Below, in pieces: positions 1-6,217 of a DNA stretch of 11,091 nucleotides. This DNA is from SIG220 sp045615545. GTDB taxonomy: Bacteria; Bacillota_I; Bacilli_A; RFN20; CAG-826. Made by a program: the position numbers and the translations under genes. The number at the start of each line of letters is the position of its first letter. Position 1 is the stretch's first letter. The notes beneath the pieces were generated by a model. The model saw only the letters and a list, made by a program, of their open reading frames with translations, was not told where the DNA came from and did not search any database. The DNA lies in assembly GCA_045615545.1 (NCBI GenBank), contig JAZLFA010000013.1, forward strand, positions 1 to 11,091. Direction: 5' to 3'.

Positions 1-6
1 TATTTG

Positions 7-1143
7 TTAATTAGGAAGGCTTAACAATCTAAGACCTTCTTTTTTAATATTTATAGCAGCATTAATATCCCTATCATGATGGTTGCCACATTTAGGACAT
101 GTCCAACTTCTATCACTTAATGTTAGGTTATCATTTTTATAACCACATTCATGGCAGAGTTTACTTGATGGGAAATATCTATCTACTTTGATTAGTTTCT
201 TGTTTCTCCAGTTAAGTTTATATTCTAAAAAGCTTAAGAACATGTAGTAAGGTCTATCTACAAGCATCTTAGAAAACCTTATCTTGTTATCTTTAGATTG
301 CATTGATTTAATATCTAGATCTTCTACAAAGACATAATCATAGGTGTTCGCTACTAGAAAAGATAACTTATGAAGGAAATCTTTCTTTTGATTCGCGACA
401 TGGGCTTGATACTTTCTAAGCTTATCATAGGCTTTAACACTGTTCTTACTGCCTTTTTTACATCTAGATGCATTTTTTGATAACATCGCTAGTTTCTTAA
501 GTGATTTAGTATAGTAATTAGGCATATCTACTTTATTACCATTACTATCAACAAATAAAGAAGACATAGAAAAATCTAGACCAATAGAATTATAAGCATC
601 TAATTCATGATCCAGTTCTTCTAACAATGTGTTTTCTTCTTCTCCAATAAGAGTAACGTAATAACCTAACCCATACTTAGAAACAGAAACAGTAGTAAAA
701 GAAAAATCAATAGGTATATTAAATGAACATCTACATCTAACCCTACCTAACTTTGGAATTTGGATTTCATCCCCTTGTAGGCGAACACTAGAGTTGATGT
801 TCATCGTTATATAACCATGATCATTCTTTTTCTTTTTGAATTTTGGGAATTCTGCATTATGTTTGAAGAAATTAAAATAAGCAGAATGTAGATGAAGTAT
901 TGTTTGCTGTAAGGCGATAGAATCTACCTCTTTCAAATATGGAAATGTTTCCTTATATTCTGGAAGCATTTTAATTAATTCATATTTCTTTATTGAGTAA
1001 GTAGGATCAGCAGCATATTTTTCAATACACATCGCTAAAAAATCATTATAGACTTGTCGAACACATCCTAAAGTTTTCTCAATTAAAGCTTTTTGAGAAG
1101 AGTTAGGATATATTCTAATCTTATATGATTTCTTTATCTTCAT
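7..1143 (-). CDS. tnpB: TnpB, RNA-guided nuclease of an IS200/IS605-type element (OrfB)
   Basis: A 378-aa protein of normal TnpB length. The N-terminal OrfB helix-turn-helix (YKIRIYPNSSQKALIEKTLG, residues 7-26) is followed by the RuvC-like nuclease core: Asp190 in IGLDFSM, Glu274 in VFVEDLDI and Asp357/Asp359 in HDRDINAAINI. A Cys4 zinc ribbon (C330xxC333, C349xxC352) lies between motifs II and III. All catalytic and zinc residues are present, so the nuclease looks intact. TnpB proteins cut DNA guided by an omega-RNA made from the 3' end of the gene and the element's right end; only six bases after the stop are inside the window, so most of that RNA is cut off by the window edge. No TnpA (Y1 transposase) lies upstream, so this is a lone-tnpB element or the partner is outside. 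The ATG at 1143 is chosen because the promoter ends immediately before it. Confidence 0.96.
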   Translation of the reverse strand: MKIKKSYKIRIYPNSSQKALIEKTLGCVRQVYNDFLAMCIEKYAADPTYSIKKYELIKMLPEYKETFPYLKEVDSIALQQTILHLHSAYFNFFKHNAEFPKFKKKKNDHGYITMNINSSVRLQGDEIQIPKLGRVRCRCSFNIPIDFSFTTVSVSKYGLGYYVTLIGEEENTLLEELDHELDAYNSIGLDFSMSSLFVDSNGNKVDMPNYYTKSLKKLAMLSKNASRCKKGSKNSVKAYDKLRKYQAHVANQKKDFLHKLSFLVANTYDYVFVEDLDIKSMQSKDNKIRFSKMLVDRPYYMFLSFLEYKLNWRNKKLIKVDRYFPSSKLCHECGYKNDNLTLSDRSWTCPKCGNHHDRDINAAINIKKEGLRLLSLPN

Positions 1144-1146
1144 ACC

Positions 1147-1172
1147 TATATTATACGTTTACGTATAATATA
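1147..1172. repeat. 12-bp perfect inverted repeat over the tnpB promoter
   Basis: TATATTATACGT (1147-1158), a TT spacer, then ACGTATAATATA (1161-1172), its exact reverse complement. The -10 TATAAT of tnpB lies in one arm, and the same hexamer is present on the opposite strand in the other arm. The position suits an operator for a dimeric repressor (possibly TnpB itself) or a DNA hairpin near the element's left end. Which of these is not decidable from sequence. Confidence 0.75.
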
Positions 1173-1178
1173 TATCAA
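1150..1178 (-). promoter_or_regulatory. tnpB promoter predicting a leaderless mRNA
   Basis: Read on the minus strand: -35 TTGATA (1178-1173), 17-nt spacer, -10 TATAAT (1155-1150). The tnpB ATG begins 6 nt after the -10, where transcription would normally start. There is no Shine-Dalgarno sequence and no room for one. Near-consensus sigma-70/sigma-A promoter with a leaderless transcript is the simplest reading. Confidence 0.7.
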
Positions 1179-1235
1179 TCATAATTATTAATATATGTAT
1201 TATTTACGAATGTTATTATTGTTATGTAATGTCTT

Positions 1236-1297
1236 AGCAATCTCTATCGCAATTCATCTCCCATTTATAGAAGATGGGAGTCTTCTTGCTGATTGCT
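1236..1297. repeat. Two-tier stem-loop, candidate left end of the TnpB element
   Basis: The outer arms AGCAATC (1236-1242) and GATTGCT (1291-1297) are perfect complements. They enclose inner arms CTCCCAT (1258-1264) and ATGGGAG (1274-1280) around a 9-nt loop. IS200/IS605 elements carry subterminal imperfect hairpins instead of classical terminal inverted repeats, and this one lies about 95-155 bp upstream of tnpB, a plausible place for the left end. The exact boundary cannot be fixed without the right end or an empty site. The stretch 1144-1321 holds no gene that I can support. Confidence 0.5.
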
Positions 1298-1321
1298 TGA
1301 TAAATATTTGGTGTACTCAAA

Positions 1322-1471
1322 ATGAAAAAATTAATTTTACCAATTATTCTTTGCTCTGTATTTTGTTTAGCAGCATGTTCGAAAGGAATGACTTTTGAAG
1401 ATGCAATCAAGTGTATTAATGAAAACTATACATCAACTGAAACAATAACCGCTACAGTTACAATAGAATAG
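1322..1471 (+). CDS. Small lipoprotein-like ORF, probably a truncated gene
   Basis: 49 codons from ATG at 1322. The N-terminus is a clear lipoprotein signal (MKKLILPIILCSVFCLAAC) with lipobox LAAC and Cys19. It continues SKGMTFEDAIKCINENYT and then a Thr-rich tail, stopping at TAG 1469-1471. The next base, 1472, is the last base of the convergent amidohydrolase gene, so the two ORFs abut with no spacer and no terminator. A 30-residue mature lipoprotein is very short. The signal peptide at the head of an ORF that ends at another gene's last base suggests a truncated remnant. No good Shine-Dalgarno site is visible upstream, so expression is doubtful. The family is not recognised. Confidence 0.5.
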   Translation: MKKLILPIILCSVFCLAACSKGMTFEDAIKCINENYTSTETITATVTIE

Positions 1472-3235
1472 CTATTTATTTAAAGGAAATACTTTTTCTC
1501 CTTCAAAATAGGTACCAAGTATTTTTGCTTTATGGATTGAACGTAGCTCTTCGTTTTTGTAGTTCAAGATATTTTTATCAATAAGAACAAAGTCAGCGTA
1601 CTTACCAACTTTAATTGAGCCTCTTTCGTTTTCAAGGCCAATTTGCCAAGCCCCATTAATTGTTAATGCTTTTAAGCATTCTTCAATTGTTAATAATTCA
1701 CTAGGACAATAAGCGATGCCATCATCTTCAGGAGCTAGCCCAGTGGTTGCCACTTCAATAACATTTAATATGCTTCCAGGAATATCCATAGCAGCTGGAG
1801 CGTCAGTGGAAGAAGATACCACTACTCCTTTATCCATTAATGACTTCATTGGATAGCCGTGGTCATATAATTCAGGACCCATATTCTCTCTTACGAGGTC
1901 TCTAATCTTTTTTGATTCAGGATCATTTTGATTATAATCAGTGTGCCAAATTAAATTAGCTGCAACTGGAATACCATTTTCTCCCGCTCTTTGAGCGTCA
2001 ATATCTCTAATATTTCTAACGTGGGCAAGACAATTACGGAATTTAGCATCATTTAATGAATTGGAATTAATAAATGAATCAATTGCATAGCAACATGCAG
2101 CATCACCAAAGGTATGAGCGTGAATAGTTAATCCTTTATAATTAGCGTAGCTAACAAGAGCGTCTAGTTCTGGTCTTTCCCAAATGATGTTGCCATGTTC
2201 TTTTCCTTCTTTAGGGAACTTATATGTATCAAATATCCATCCAGTTCCACTTTCAACAACACCATCCACAAATAGTTTTATGTAGCTAGCATCACAGTGA
2301 GTAGAAGAATAAGTTTTAGCAATATCCGCTACTTCATTAATTCTTTCTTTATAGACGGAAGAGTCATAACTTTTAATGTTGAAACATTCTGCAACATTAA
2401 TTTTTAATTGATGATTCTCATCCATTTGTTTAAGTGTTCTATATATACCTAATGGGTCATACATGTTTGTAAATGCATCAACAGTATTTGTATAACCATA
2501 TTTAAGTAATTCATTCATACCATATGTACAAGCAGTTACGTATTGTTCATCGGTTAATAAGTTAGATATTACTTTATCAACAACATAAAATACTGCTTGA
2601 TCACCAATATAACCGGTTGGATTACCATCTTTATCTAAATCGATTGCACCACCCCTAACAAGCGGATTATCTTTTGTAATTCCCGCTCTTATTAATGCAG
2701 TTCTACTAACTACAGCGGCGTGACCAGCATTATCAATCAAAATTGAAGGAATGCCAGGGGCGTTACTTTCAATTTCATCGGCAAAATTATGAGATTTTGA
2801 TCGCAATTCTACTAAATCTGGGGTTTTCCAACCGAAAGAAACAAATTGCTTGATGTGTTCATTATTATATTTATCTTTTAATACTAACAATGTATCTTTA
2901 TAAGACTTATCATTAGCAGGAAGTTGGGAATTAAGTCCAACTCCATCAATGTAATGAGCGTGTCCTTCTGTACATCCTGGAATTAATAAGCCATTATCCT
3001 CAATAACTTCTGTTTTTCCTTCTTTGATATAACTTTTTGCGCCTTCCTTATTTCCGACGTAAACATATTTGCCGTCTTTAACAGCAATAGCCTCAGCGAG
3101 GCCATTGTTTTCTTTTTCAGCAGTAAAAATATTGTTATAAATCACTAGGTCCGCTGATTTATCTTCGCTAGAACAACTAGCAAAAGTTAAAGATGAAGCA
3201 ATAACTAGCATTAATGGTATAAAATTCTTTTTCAT
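1472..3235 (-). CDS. Secreted lipoprotein amidohydrolase, YtcJ/Amidohydro_3 family
   Basis: 587 aa. The N-terminus is a lipoprotein signal (MKKNFIPLMLVIASSLTFASC, lipobox FASC, Cys21), placing the enzyme on the outer face of the membrane. The rest is a metal-dependent amidohydrolase TIM barrel: H92-x-H94 in GCTEGHAHY, a likely carboxylated Lys320 in YIKLFVDGVVESG, His374 in HAHTFGDAA, His405 in CLAHVR, and Asp478 in SSSTDAP. This is the motif order of the YtcJ / N-substituted formamide deformylase group (PF07969), whose members hydrolyse C-N bonds of varied substrates; the substrate here is unknown. Most relatives are taken to be cytoplasmic, so the lipobox is notable. It begins at ATG 3235 with SD AGGA ten bases upstream and its own promoter. 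The gene runs in the same direction as the upstream cassette but appears to be a separate unit. Confidence 0.92.
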   Translation of the reverse strand: MKKNFIPLMLVIASSLTFASCSSEDKSADLVIYNNIFTAEKENNGLAEAIAVKDGKYVYVGNKEGAKSYIKEGKTEVIEDNGLLIPGCTEGHAHYIDGVGLNSQLPANDKSYKDTLLVLKDKYNNEHIKQFVSFGWKTPDLVELRSKSHNFADEIESNAPGIPSILIDNAGHAAVVSRTALIRAGITKDNPLVRGGAIDLDKDGNPTGYIGDQAVFYVVDKVISNLLTDEQYVTACTYGMNELLKYGYTNTVDAFTNMYDPLGIYRTLKQMDENHQLKINVAECFNIKSYDSSVYKERINEVADIAKTYSSTHCDASYIKLFVDGVVESGTGWIFDTYKFPKEGKEHGNIIWERPELDALVSYANYKGLTIHAHTFGDAACCYAIDSFINSNSLNDAKFRNCLAHVRNIRDIDAQRAGENGIPVAANLIWHTDYNQNDPESKKIRDLVRENMGPELYDHGYPMKSLMDKGVVVSSSTDAPAAMDIPGSILNVIEVATTGLAPEDDGIAYCPSELLTIEECLKALTINGAWQIGLENERGSIKVGKYADFVLIDKNILNYKNEELRSIHKAKILGTYFEGEKVFPLNK

Positions 3236-3254
3236 AATTTGGTCGTCCTATATT

Positions 3255-3282
3255 TTTATAATATCACTTTTATTCATGTAAA
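3255..3282 (-). promoter_or_regulatory. Putative sigma-A promoter of the amidohydrolase gene
   Basis: On the minus strand: -35 TTTACA (3282-3277), 16-nt spacer, -10 TATAAA (3260-3255). The expected start point is about 10 nt further on, followed by SD AGGA (3249-3246) and ATG 3235. Spacing is acceptable and both boxes match consensus at five of six positions. Confidence 0.5.
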
Positions 3283-3363
3283 AAACAAAAGTATAATTAC
3301 TTTTCCTTGGTAAATGAAAAGAATAACAAAATATTATATTTTTGTATCCGTTAAATATTTACA

Positions 3364-3388
3364 CTCCGGAGATGCTTTCCCCGGAAAG
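3364..3388. terminator. GC-rich hairpin after the 528-aa gene, possible weak terminator
   Basis: A GC-rich island in otherwise AT-rich DNA, starting 6 nt beyond the stop codon at 3395. CTTTC (3375-3379) pairs with GAAAG (3384-3388) around a CCCG loop. Alternatively TCCGG (3365-3369) pairs with CCGGA (3381-3385), so the two folds exclude each other. No U-tract follows on the minus strand, so it is not a standard intrinsic terminator. It could be a transcript end, an mRNA-stabilising hairpin or a mutually exclusive switch. Confidence 0.3.
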
Positions 3389-3394
3389 AGCAAT

Positions 3395-4981
3395 TTAATC
3401 TTTTTGTGCTTTTGCGGCCTCCAAGAATATTTCATCTAGCCCTATTTGTTTTAAATTATCTTTATAATCTTGTTTTTTAGTATTGTTATAATCTTTTACT
3501 TCTTTTAACGCTGCTTTTGTTCTGCCTTTTCTCATTCTAAGGAACCATCTTCTTGCTTCGTAAATTGGCAAGAAAATTACATATTTATCTATATTAGGAT
3601 AAGTGATTCTAAGTTCATCTTTAGAAACAAATAAACGATGTAATAAGAAAGATAATTTATTTCTTCCTTTAATCTTATTAATAGTGACATGTCTTTCTTC
3701 ATAAGTTGAGGAAAGTAAATTCAATAATTTATTCGCGGATTTGCTTATTTTAAAGTTAATAAACATATCTACAAATTCAAGCCAAGTTTGATTGAATGTT
3801 TCTAGATTAACTTGCTTTAATAATTTATCTAACTTATTTTGATCAACATCCTTATACGAGATAAAGCTATCTAATATATTAGGATACCAATATTCAAAGT
3901 GAGATATGTGTTTAGCAATATGTAATAGATTATAGAAATAATACCATTCAGGAAGCATATGATATCGATATGGATTAGACTTATCTACTTCACTTATTGC
4001 AAATGGATCTTTAAATAATTCTTTTACGACTGGTAGGCTTAAATCGAATAAGGCATAGTGCATCTCTATAAGAATTCCATAATCATTAATTGTTATTTTT
4101 ACATGTGCCTTAATGGTGTCTTTAACTTCTAATACATCATAATGTTCTTTAATTAAATTTAAGGCTTTATCAATATTTTCTGGATCAACATAAAAATCAA
4201 TATCATTACTAATTCTAAAGCTACGGTATTTATATTTCTTTCTTATCTCACTACCTTTAAAGAACATGAATCTAATTTTATTTTTAGATAATAATTCTTC
4301 TAATTCCATTTCAAAAGCTGATATCCCTAAATAATGGTTATAAGCTTTATCGGCTTCTATTTTTAATTTAGATAAATATTCTTCTTCTAAAGGAATGTTA
4401 TATGTTTCAATTAATTTATAAATTGGACAAGTCATCTTCTTATTCATACATAAATCAATGAAGCTTAATAATTGTTCTTTAGATAATATTTTAATCAAGT
4501 TATCATCACACTTTTTTGTGAGCACAAAGTTAAATAATTCATGGCTCACTCTTAAAAGGATATATTGTTCTTTTGTGAGTGAAAATGAAGGCAAATCTTC
4601 GCTATTTACATAAGAAATATAGTTATTATTATGAAAATATCCTTCCATCTTACCAATAATATTTTTATTTATTATTTCATCAATATAAGAGGCGTTATCG
4701 CCTTTAATAAAATATGTATTATCTTTAATATCGATTATTCGATGAAGAACATAGCCAGTAGGCTTTTTAAATAGAATGATATCCGAGATTTGATATTTAT
4801 CTGATTTAATTATTTTAACTGTATCAAAATCTTCATCCAAAAGAGGAAGCATTGATATGCCTTTAATAGGATATAAAACATATCCATTTTTATTAATAAC
4901 TTCTTCTAAAGATAATTCTTCCACAAATATAAGATACTCTTTTTTATAAAAAGATTCGACATAATATGCCGAATCTATCAA
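3395..4981 (-). CDS. S26B-type peptidase domain fused to NTP_transf_5 nucleotidyltransferase
   Basis: 528 aa from TTG 4981. Residues ~30-125 resemble the S24/S26 signal-peptidase core: Ser43 in KGISMLPLL, His80 in GYVLHRI where SipW-type enzymes have His rather than Lys, and Asp95 (or Asp101) after FIKGDN. Ser-His-Asp spacing fits the SipW/ER type, but no membrane anchor is visible, so the domain looks cytoplasmic. Residues ~215-420 match the uncharacterised nucleotidyltransferase family PF14907: K242-G243 in FFKGSE, D260-x-D262 in SNDIDFYV and Glu306 in LIEMHY, with His in LLHIAKHI. Members occur in lasso and other RiPP clusters beside HPr-kinase-like proteins. The start is uncertain: TTG 4981 has no good SD, the next Met (44) lies inside the peptidase motif, and the only SD-led ATG (5018) is one base out of frame. 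Domain calls are firm; the true N-terminus is not. Confidence 0.85.
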   Translation of the reverse strand: MIDSAYYVESFYKKEYLIFVEELSLEEVINKNGYVLYPIKGISMLPLLDEDFDTVKIIKSDKYQISDIILFKKPTGYVLHRIIDIKDNTYFIKGDNASYIDEIINKNIIGKMEGYFHNNNYISYVNSEDLPSFSLTKEQYILLRVSHELFNFVLTKKCDDNLIKILSKEQLLSFIDLCMNKKMTCPIYKLIETYNIPLEEEYLSKLKIEADKAYNHYLGISAFEMELEELLSKNKIRFMFFKGSEIRKKYKYRSFRISNDIDFYVDPENIDKALNLIKEHYDVLEVKDTIKAHVKITINDYGILIEMHYALFDLSLPVVKELFKDPFAISEVDKSNPYRYHMLPEWYYFYNLLHIAKHISHFEYWYPNILDSFISYKDVDQNKLDKLLKQVNLETFNQTWLEFVDMFINFKISKSANKLLNLLSSTYEERHVTINKIKGRNKLSFLLHRLFVSKDELRITYPNIDKYVIFLPIYEARRWFLRMRKGRTKAALKEVKDYNNTKKQDYKDNLKQIGLDEIFLEAAKAQKD

Positions 4982-5018
4982 TAGATATTGGTTTCTCTTT
5001 GTTTTTATTTGTATTCAT
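4944..5018 (-). CDS. SD-led 24-codon reading frame overlapping the start of the 528-aa gene
   Basis: ATG at 5018 has SD GAGGG (5031-5027) with an ideal 8-nt spacer. It starts MNTNKNKEKPISIDRFG and stops at TAA 4946-4944, overlapping the 528-aa ORF by 38 nt in another frame. Three readings are possible. It may be the real start of the 528-aa protein with one extra base (mutation or assembly error); the long frame is open back to a TGA at 5017-5015, so a shift anywhere after that joins them. It may be a short leader peptide coupled to the downstream gene, or a tiny peptide gene in its own right. I favour the first. Confidence 0.35.
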   Translation of the reverse strand: MNTNKNKEKPISIDRFGILCRIFL

Positions 5019-5039
5019 AATAAAAACCCTCTTTTTCTC

Positions 5040-5068
5040 ACTATAAATCTTACGTGTGTACAATGCAA
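5040..5068 (-). promoter_or_regulatory. Possible internal promoter before the peptidase-nucleotidyltransferase gene
   Basis: On the minus strand: -35 TTGCAT (5068-5063), 17-nt spacer, -10 TATAGT (5045-5040), in the longest gap (87 nt) of the cassette. Transcription would start near 5033, leaving a very short leader before the SD at 5031-5027. The -35 is poor, so this is tentative. Confidence 0.3.
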
Positions 5069-5105
5069 TATATATGAGAAATAAAGGGGAATATTATTTG
5101 TTATA

Positions 5106-5372
5106 TTATAAAATAATATTTACTTCTTTAAGTTGGGTGATAATATTGTTAACTTCTGTTATTAGAGTTTCTTTATCAACATCATACATATCTAATAATT
5201 TATTTATTAATTCATCCATTGATAAATCATCTTTAGTTAATAAATCAATAATATCTTTACTGGTTTCATTTAATTTAATCATGCCATTAAATTTAGGAAG
5301 AACTTTACCGGCATCAACGAGAATATATTCATCTTCTATTTGTCTAATTACTACACCATTTTTAATTTTCAT
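5106..5372 (-). CDS. PqqD-like protein (RiPP recognition element fold)
   Basis: 88 aa, the usual size of a free-standing PqqD-family protein (PF05402). The family pattern is visible: EDEYILVDAGKVLPKFNGMI gives the N-terminal beta strands, followed by LNETSKDIIDLLTKDDLSMD and a winged-helix C-terminus with the typical YDVDKETLITEVNNII segment and a final leucine-rich strand. PqqD proteins bind the leader of a ribosomal peptide and present it to modifying enzymes. The ATG at 5372 lies 11 bp inside the upstream kinase gene and has SD GGAGAC, so the two are translationally coupled. Free-standing PqqD next to an HPr-kinase-like gene is also seen in lasso-peptide clusters (protein B1). Which peptide this one binds is not known. 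Confidence 0.88.
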   Translation of the reverse strand: MKIKNGVVIRQIEDEYILVDAGKVLPKFNGMIKLNETSKDIIDLLTKDDLSMDELINKLLDMYDVDKETLITEVNNIITQLKEVNIIL

Positions 5373-6057
5373 GATTTATTGTCTCCATTAATTTAATTGT
5401 TTGATCTATCGATTCTTGTTCCATATTTACATTTATTTCAAATATAGGTAAAGATTTTGATAATTTGATTATATAATCTAACGCTTGTTCTTCGTTAGTG
5501 ATATATATAGCTTGATACAAAGATTCAATAGCGTCTTTCGGACTTAATCTTTTATAAGAAGGTAATATTTCTCGTTTAATGACGAATATTCCTTTGATAG
5601 GGACTTTTATATTATTTGATAATCTTTCTTTTCCATCCCAAGGAGAACCATACAAATTAAAGTTATTATCAATGAATGGTTTATCATCATTAATATAAAT
5701 TAATTCATTACCTAACTTTTCCTTTAATAATCTTGTATGAGTGGATTTTCCCACTCCAGAAGGAGCGATAAATATATAGCCGTTATTATTAACACTTATA
5801 GCGGAGCCATGAATAATATATGTGTTAAAATCTGCAAAAATCTCCGCAATTTCCTTATGAATCACTAATGTTTCCATATAATCAAGAGGATATTTTTTAT
5901 CATCAGGATGATTAACTAACCAATCATCTATATCCGTTTGATTAATATTGATAACATAATCTTCTTTTTGCTTAGTTATATATTCTTTTGCGAATTTAGA
6001 AAAAGAGTCATATAGGCTCCTAATATTAAAAACTTTGTTCGCAAATTTGTAATTCAT
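5362..6057 (-). CDS. HPr-kinase-like P-loop kinase
   Basis: 231 aa from ATG 6057; an upstream TTG (6072) is possible but would overlap the preceding ORF. Walker A is IAPSGVGKST with Lys104. Before it comes an IIHGSA segment (His83) as in HprK/P, and the likely metal-binding aspartates are D124-D125 in YINDDKPFI. A GSPWDGKERL stretch follows, characteristic of the RiPP-associated HprK-like proteins and not of true HPr kinase, which is longer, hexameric and uses a GDSGxGKS loop. Related enzymes (PadeK of paeninodin) phosphorylate serine on a precursor peptide. Here the ATG lies 2 nt after the stop of a Ser-rich small peptide, and the end overlaps the PqqD-like gene by 11 bp. That arrangement favours peptide phosphorylation over carbon regulation. 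The substrate is inferred. Confidence 0.85.
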   Translation of the reverse strand: MNYKFANKVFNIRSLYDSFSKFAKEYITKQKEDYVININQTDIDDWLVNHPDDKKYPLDYMETLVIHKEIAEIFADFNTYIIHGSAISVNNNGYIFIAPSGVGKSTHTRLLKEKLGNELIYINDDKPFIDNNFNLYGSPWDGKERLSNNIKVPIKGIFVIKREILPSYKRLSPKDAIESLYQAIYITNEEQALDYIIKLSKSLPIFEINVNMEQESIDQTIKLMETINHEN

Positions 6058-6059
6058 TT

Positions 6060-6212
6060 TTAACCAATCCAATGTAAATCACTAGGGTTTTCATTTCCGG
6101 ATTTTTCTGATACTTCACTACCTTGGGATTTAGAAGAATCATTATGGGTGCAACCAGTAAGAAGGAAGGCACCTAGTATTATTGATAAAGATAAGATTTT
6201 AAAAATTTTCAT
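6060..6212 (-). CDS. 50-aa Ser-rich lipoprotein-like peptide, candidate cassette substrate
   Basis: ATG 6212 to TAA 6060. The first 21 residues are a bacterial lipoprotein signal (MKIFKILSLSIILGAFLLTGC, lipobox LTGC). The remaining 29 residues are polar, with seven serines, and end in PSDLHWIG. The stop lies 2 nt before the kinase ATG, so the two genes are coupled. The gene sits directly upstream of kinase, PqqD-like protein and peptidase-nucleotidyltransferase, the usual place for a RiPP precursor, but it lacks the YxxPxLxxxG leader motif of lasso precursors and has no Cys after the lipobox. It may instead be an ordinary tiny lipoprotein or a truncated gene. SD is weak. The reading frame is clear; the role as substrate is inference. 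Confidence 0.6.
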   Translation of the reverse strand: MKIFKILSLSIILGAFLLTGCTHNDSSKSQGSEVSEKSGNENPSDLHWIG

Positions 6213-6217
6213 AGTTA

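Noticed and set aside
1195..1398. Plus-strand 67-codon frame in the tnpB upstream region
   Set aside because: It runs through the candidate left-end hairpin and overlaps the better lipoprotein frame at 1322; it has no SD and no family-like character.
4940..5020. Genetic code 4 (TGA = Trp) to extend the 528-aa frame upstream
   Set aside because: Trp is encoded by TGG throughout the window, and reading through the TGA at 5017-5015 leads to no SD-led start.
5056..5391. Plus-strand 111-codon frame over the PqqD-like gene
   Set aside because: It is antisense to a clear PqqD-family protein, and its hydrophobic composition comes from the AT-rich complement.
3395..6057. Calling this a lasso-peptide cluster
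   Set aside because: The asparagine-synthetase-like cyclase, the B2 protease and a precursor with the YxxPxLxxxG leader motif are not in the window; only the accessory partners are present.
5362..6057. True HPr kinase/phosphorylase (hprK)
   Set aside because: The protein is too short, has APSGVGKS in place of the GDSGxGKS loop, and sits with a PqqD-like gene, not with lgt or other usual hprK neighbours.
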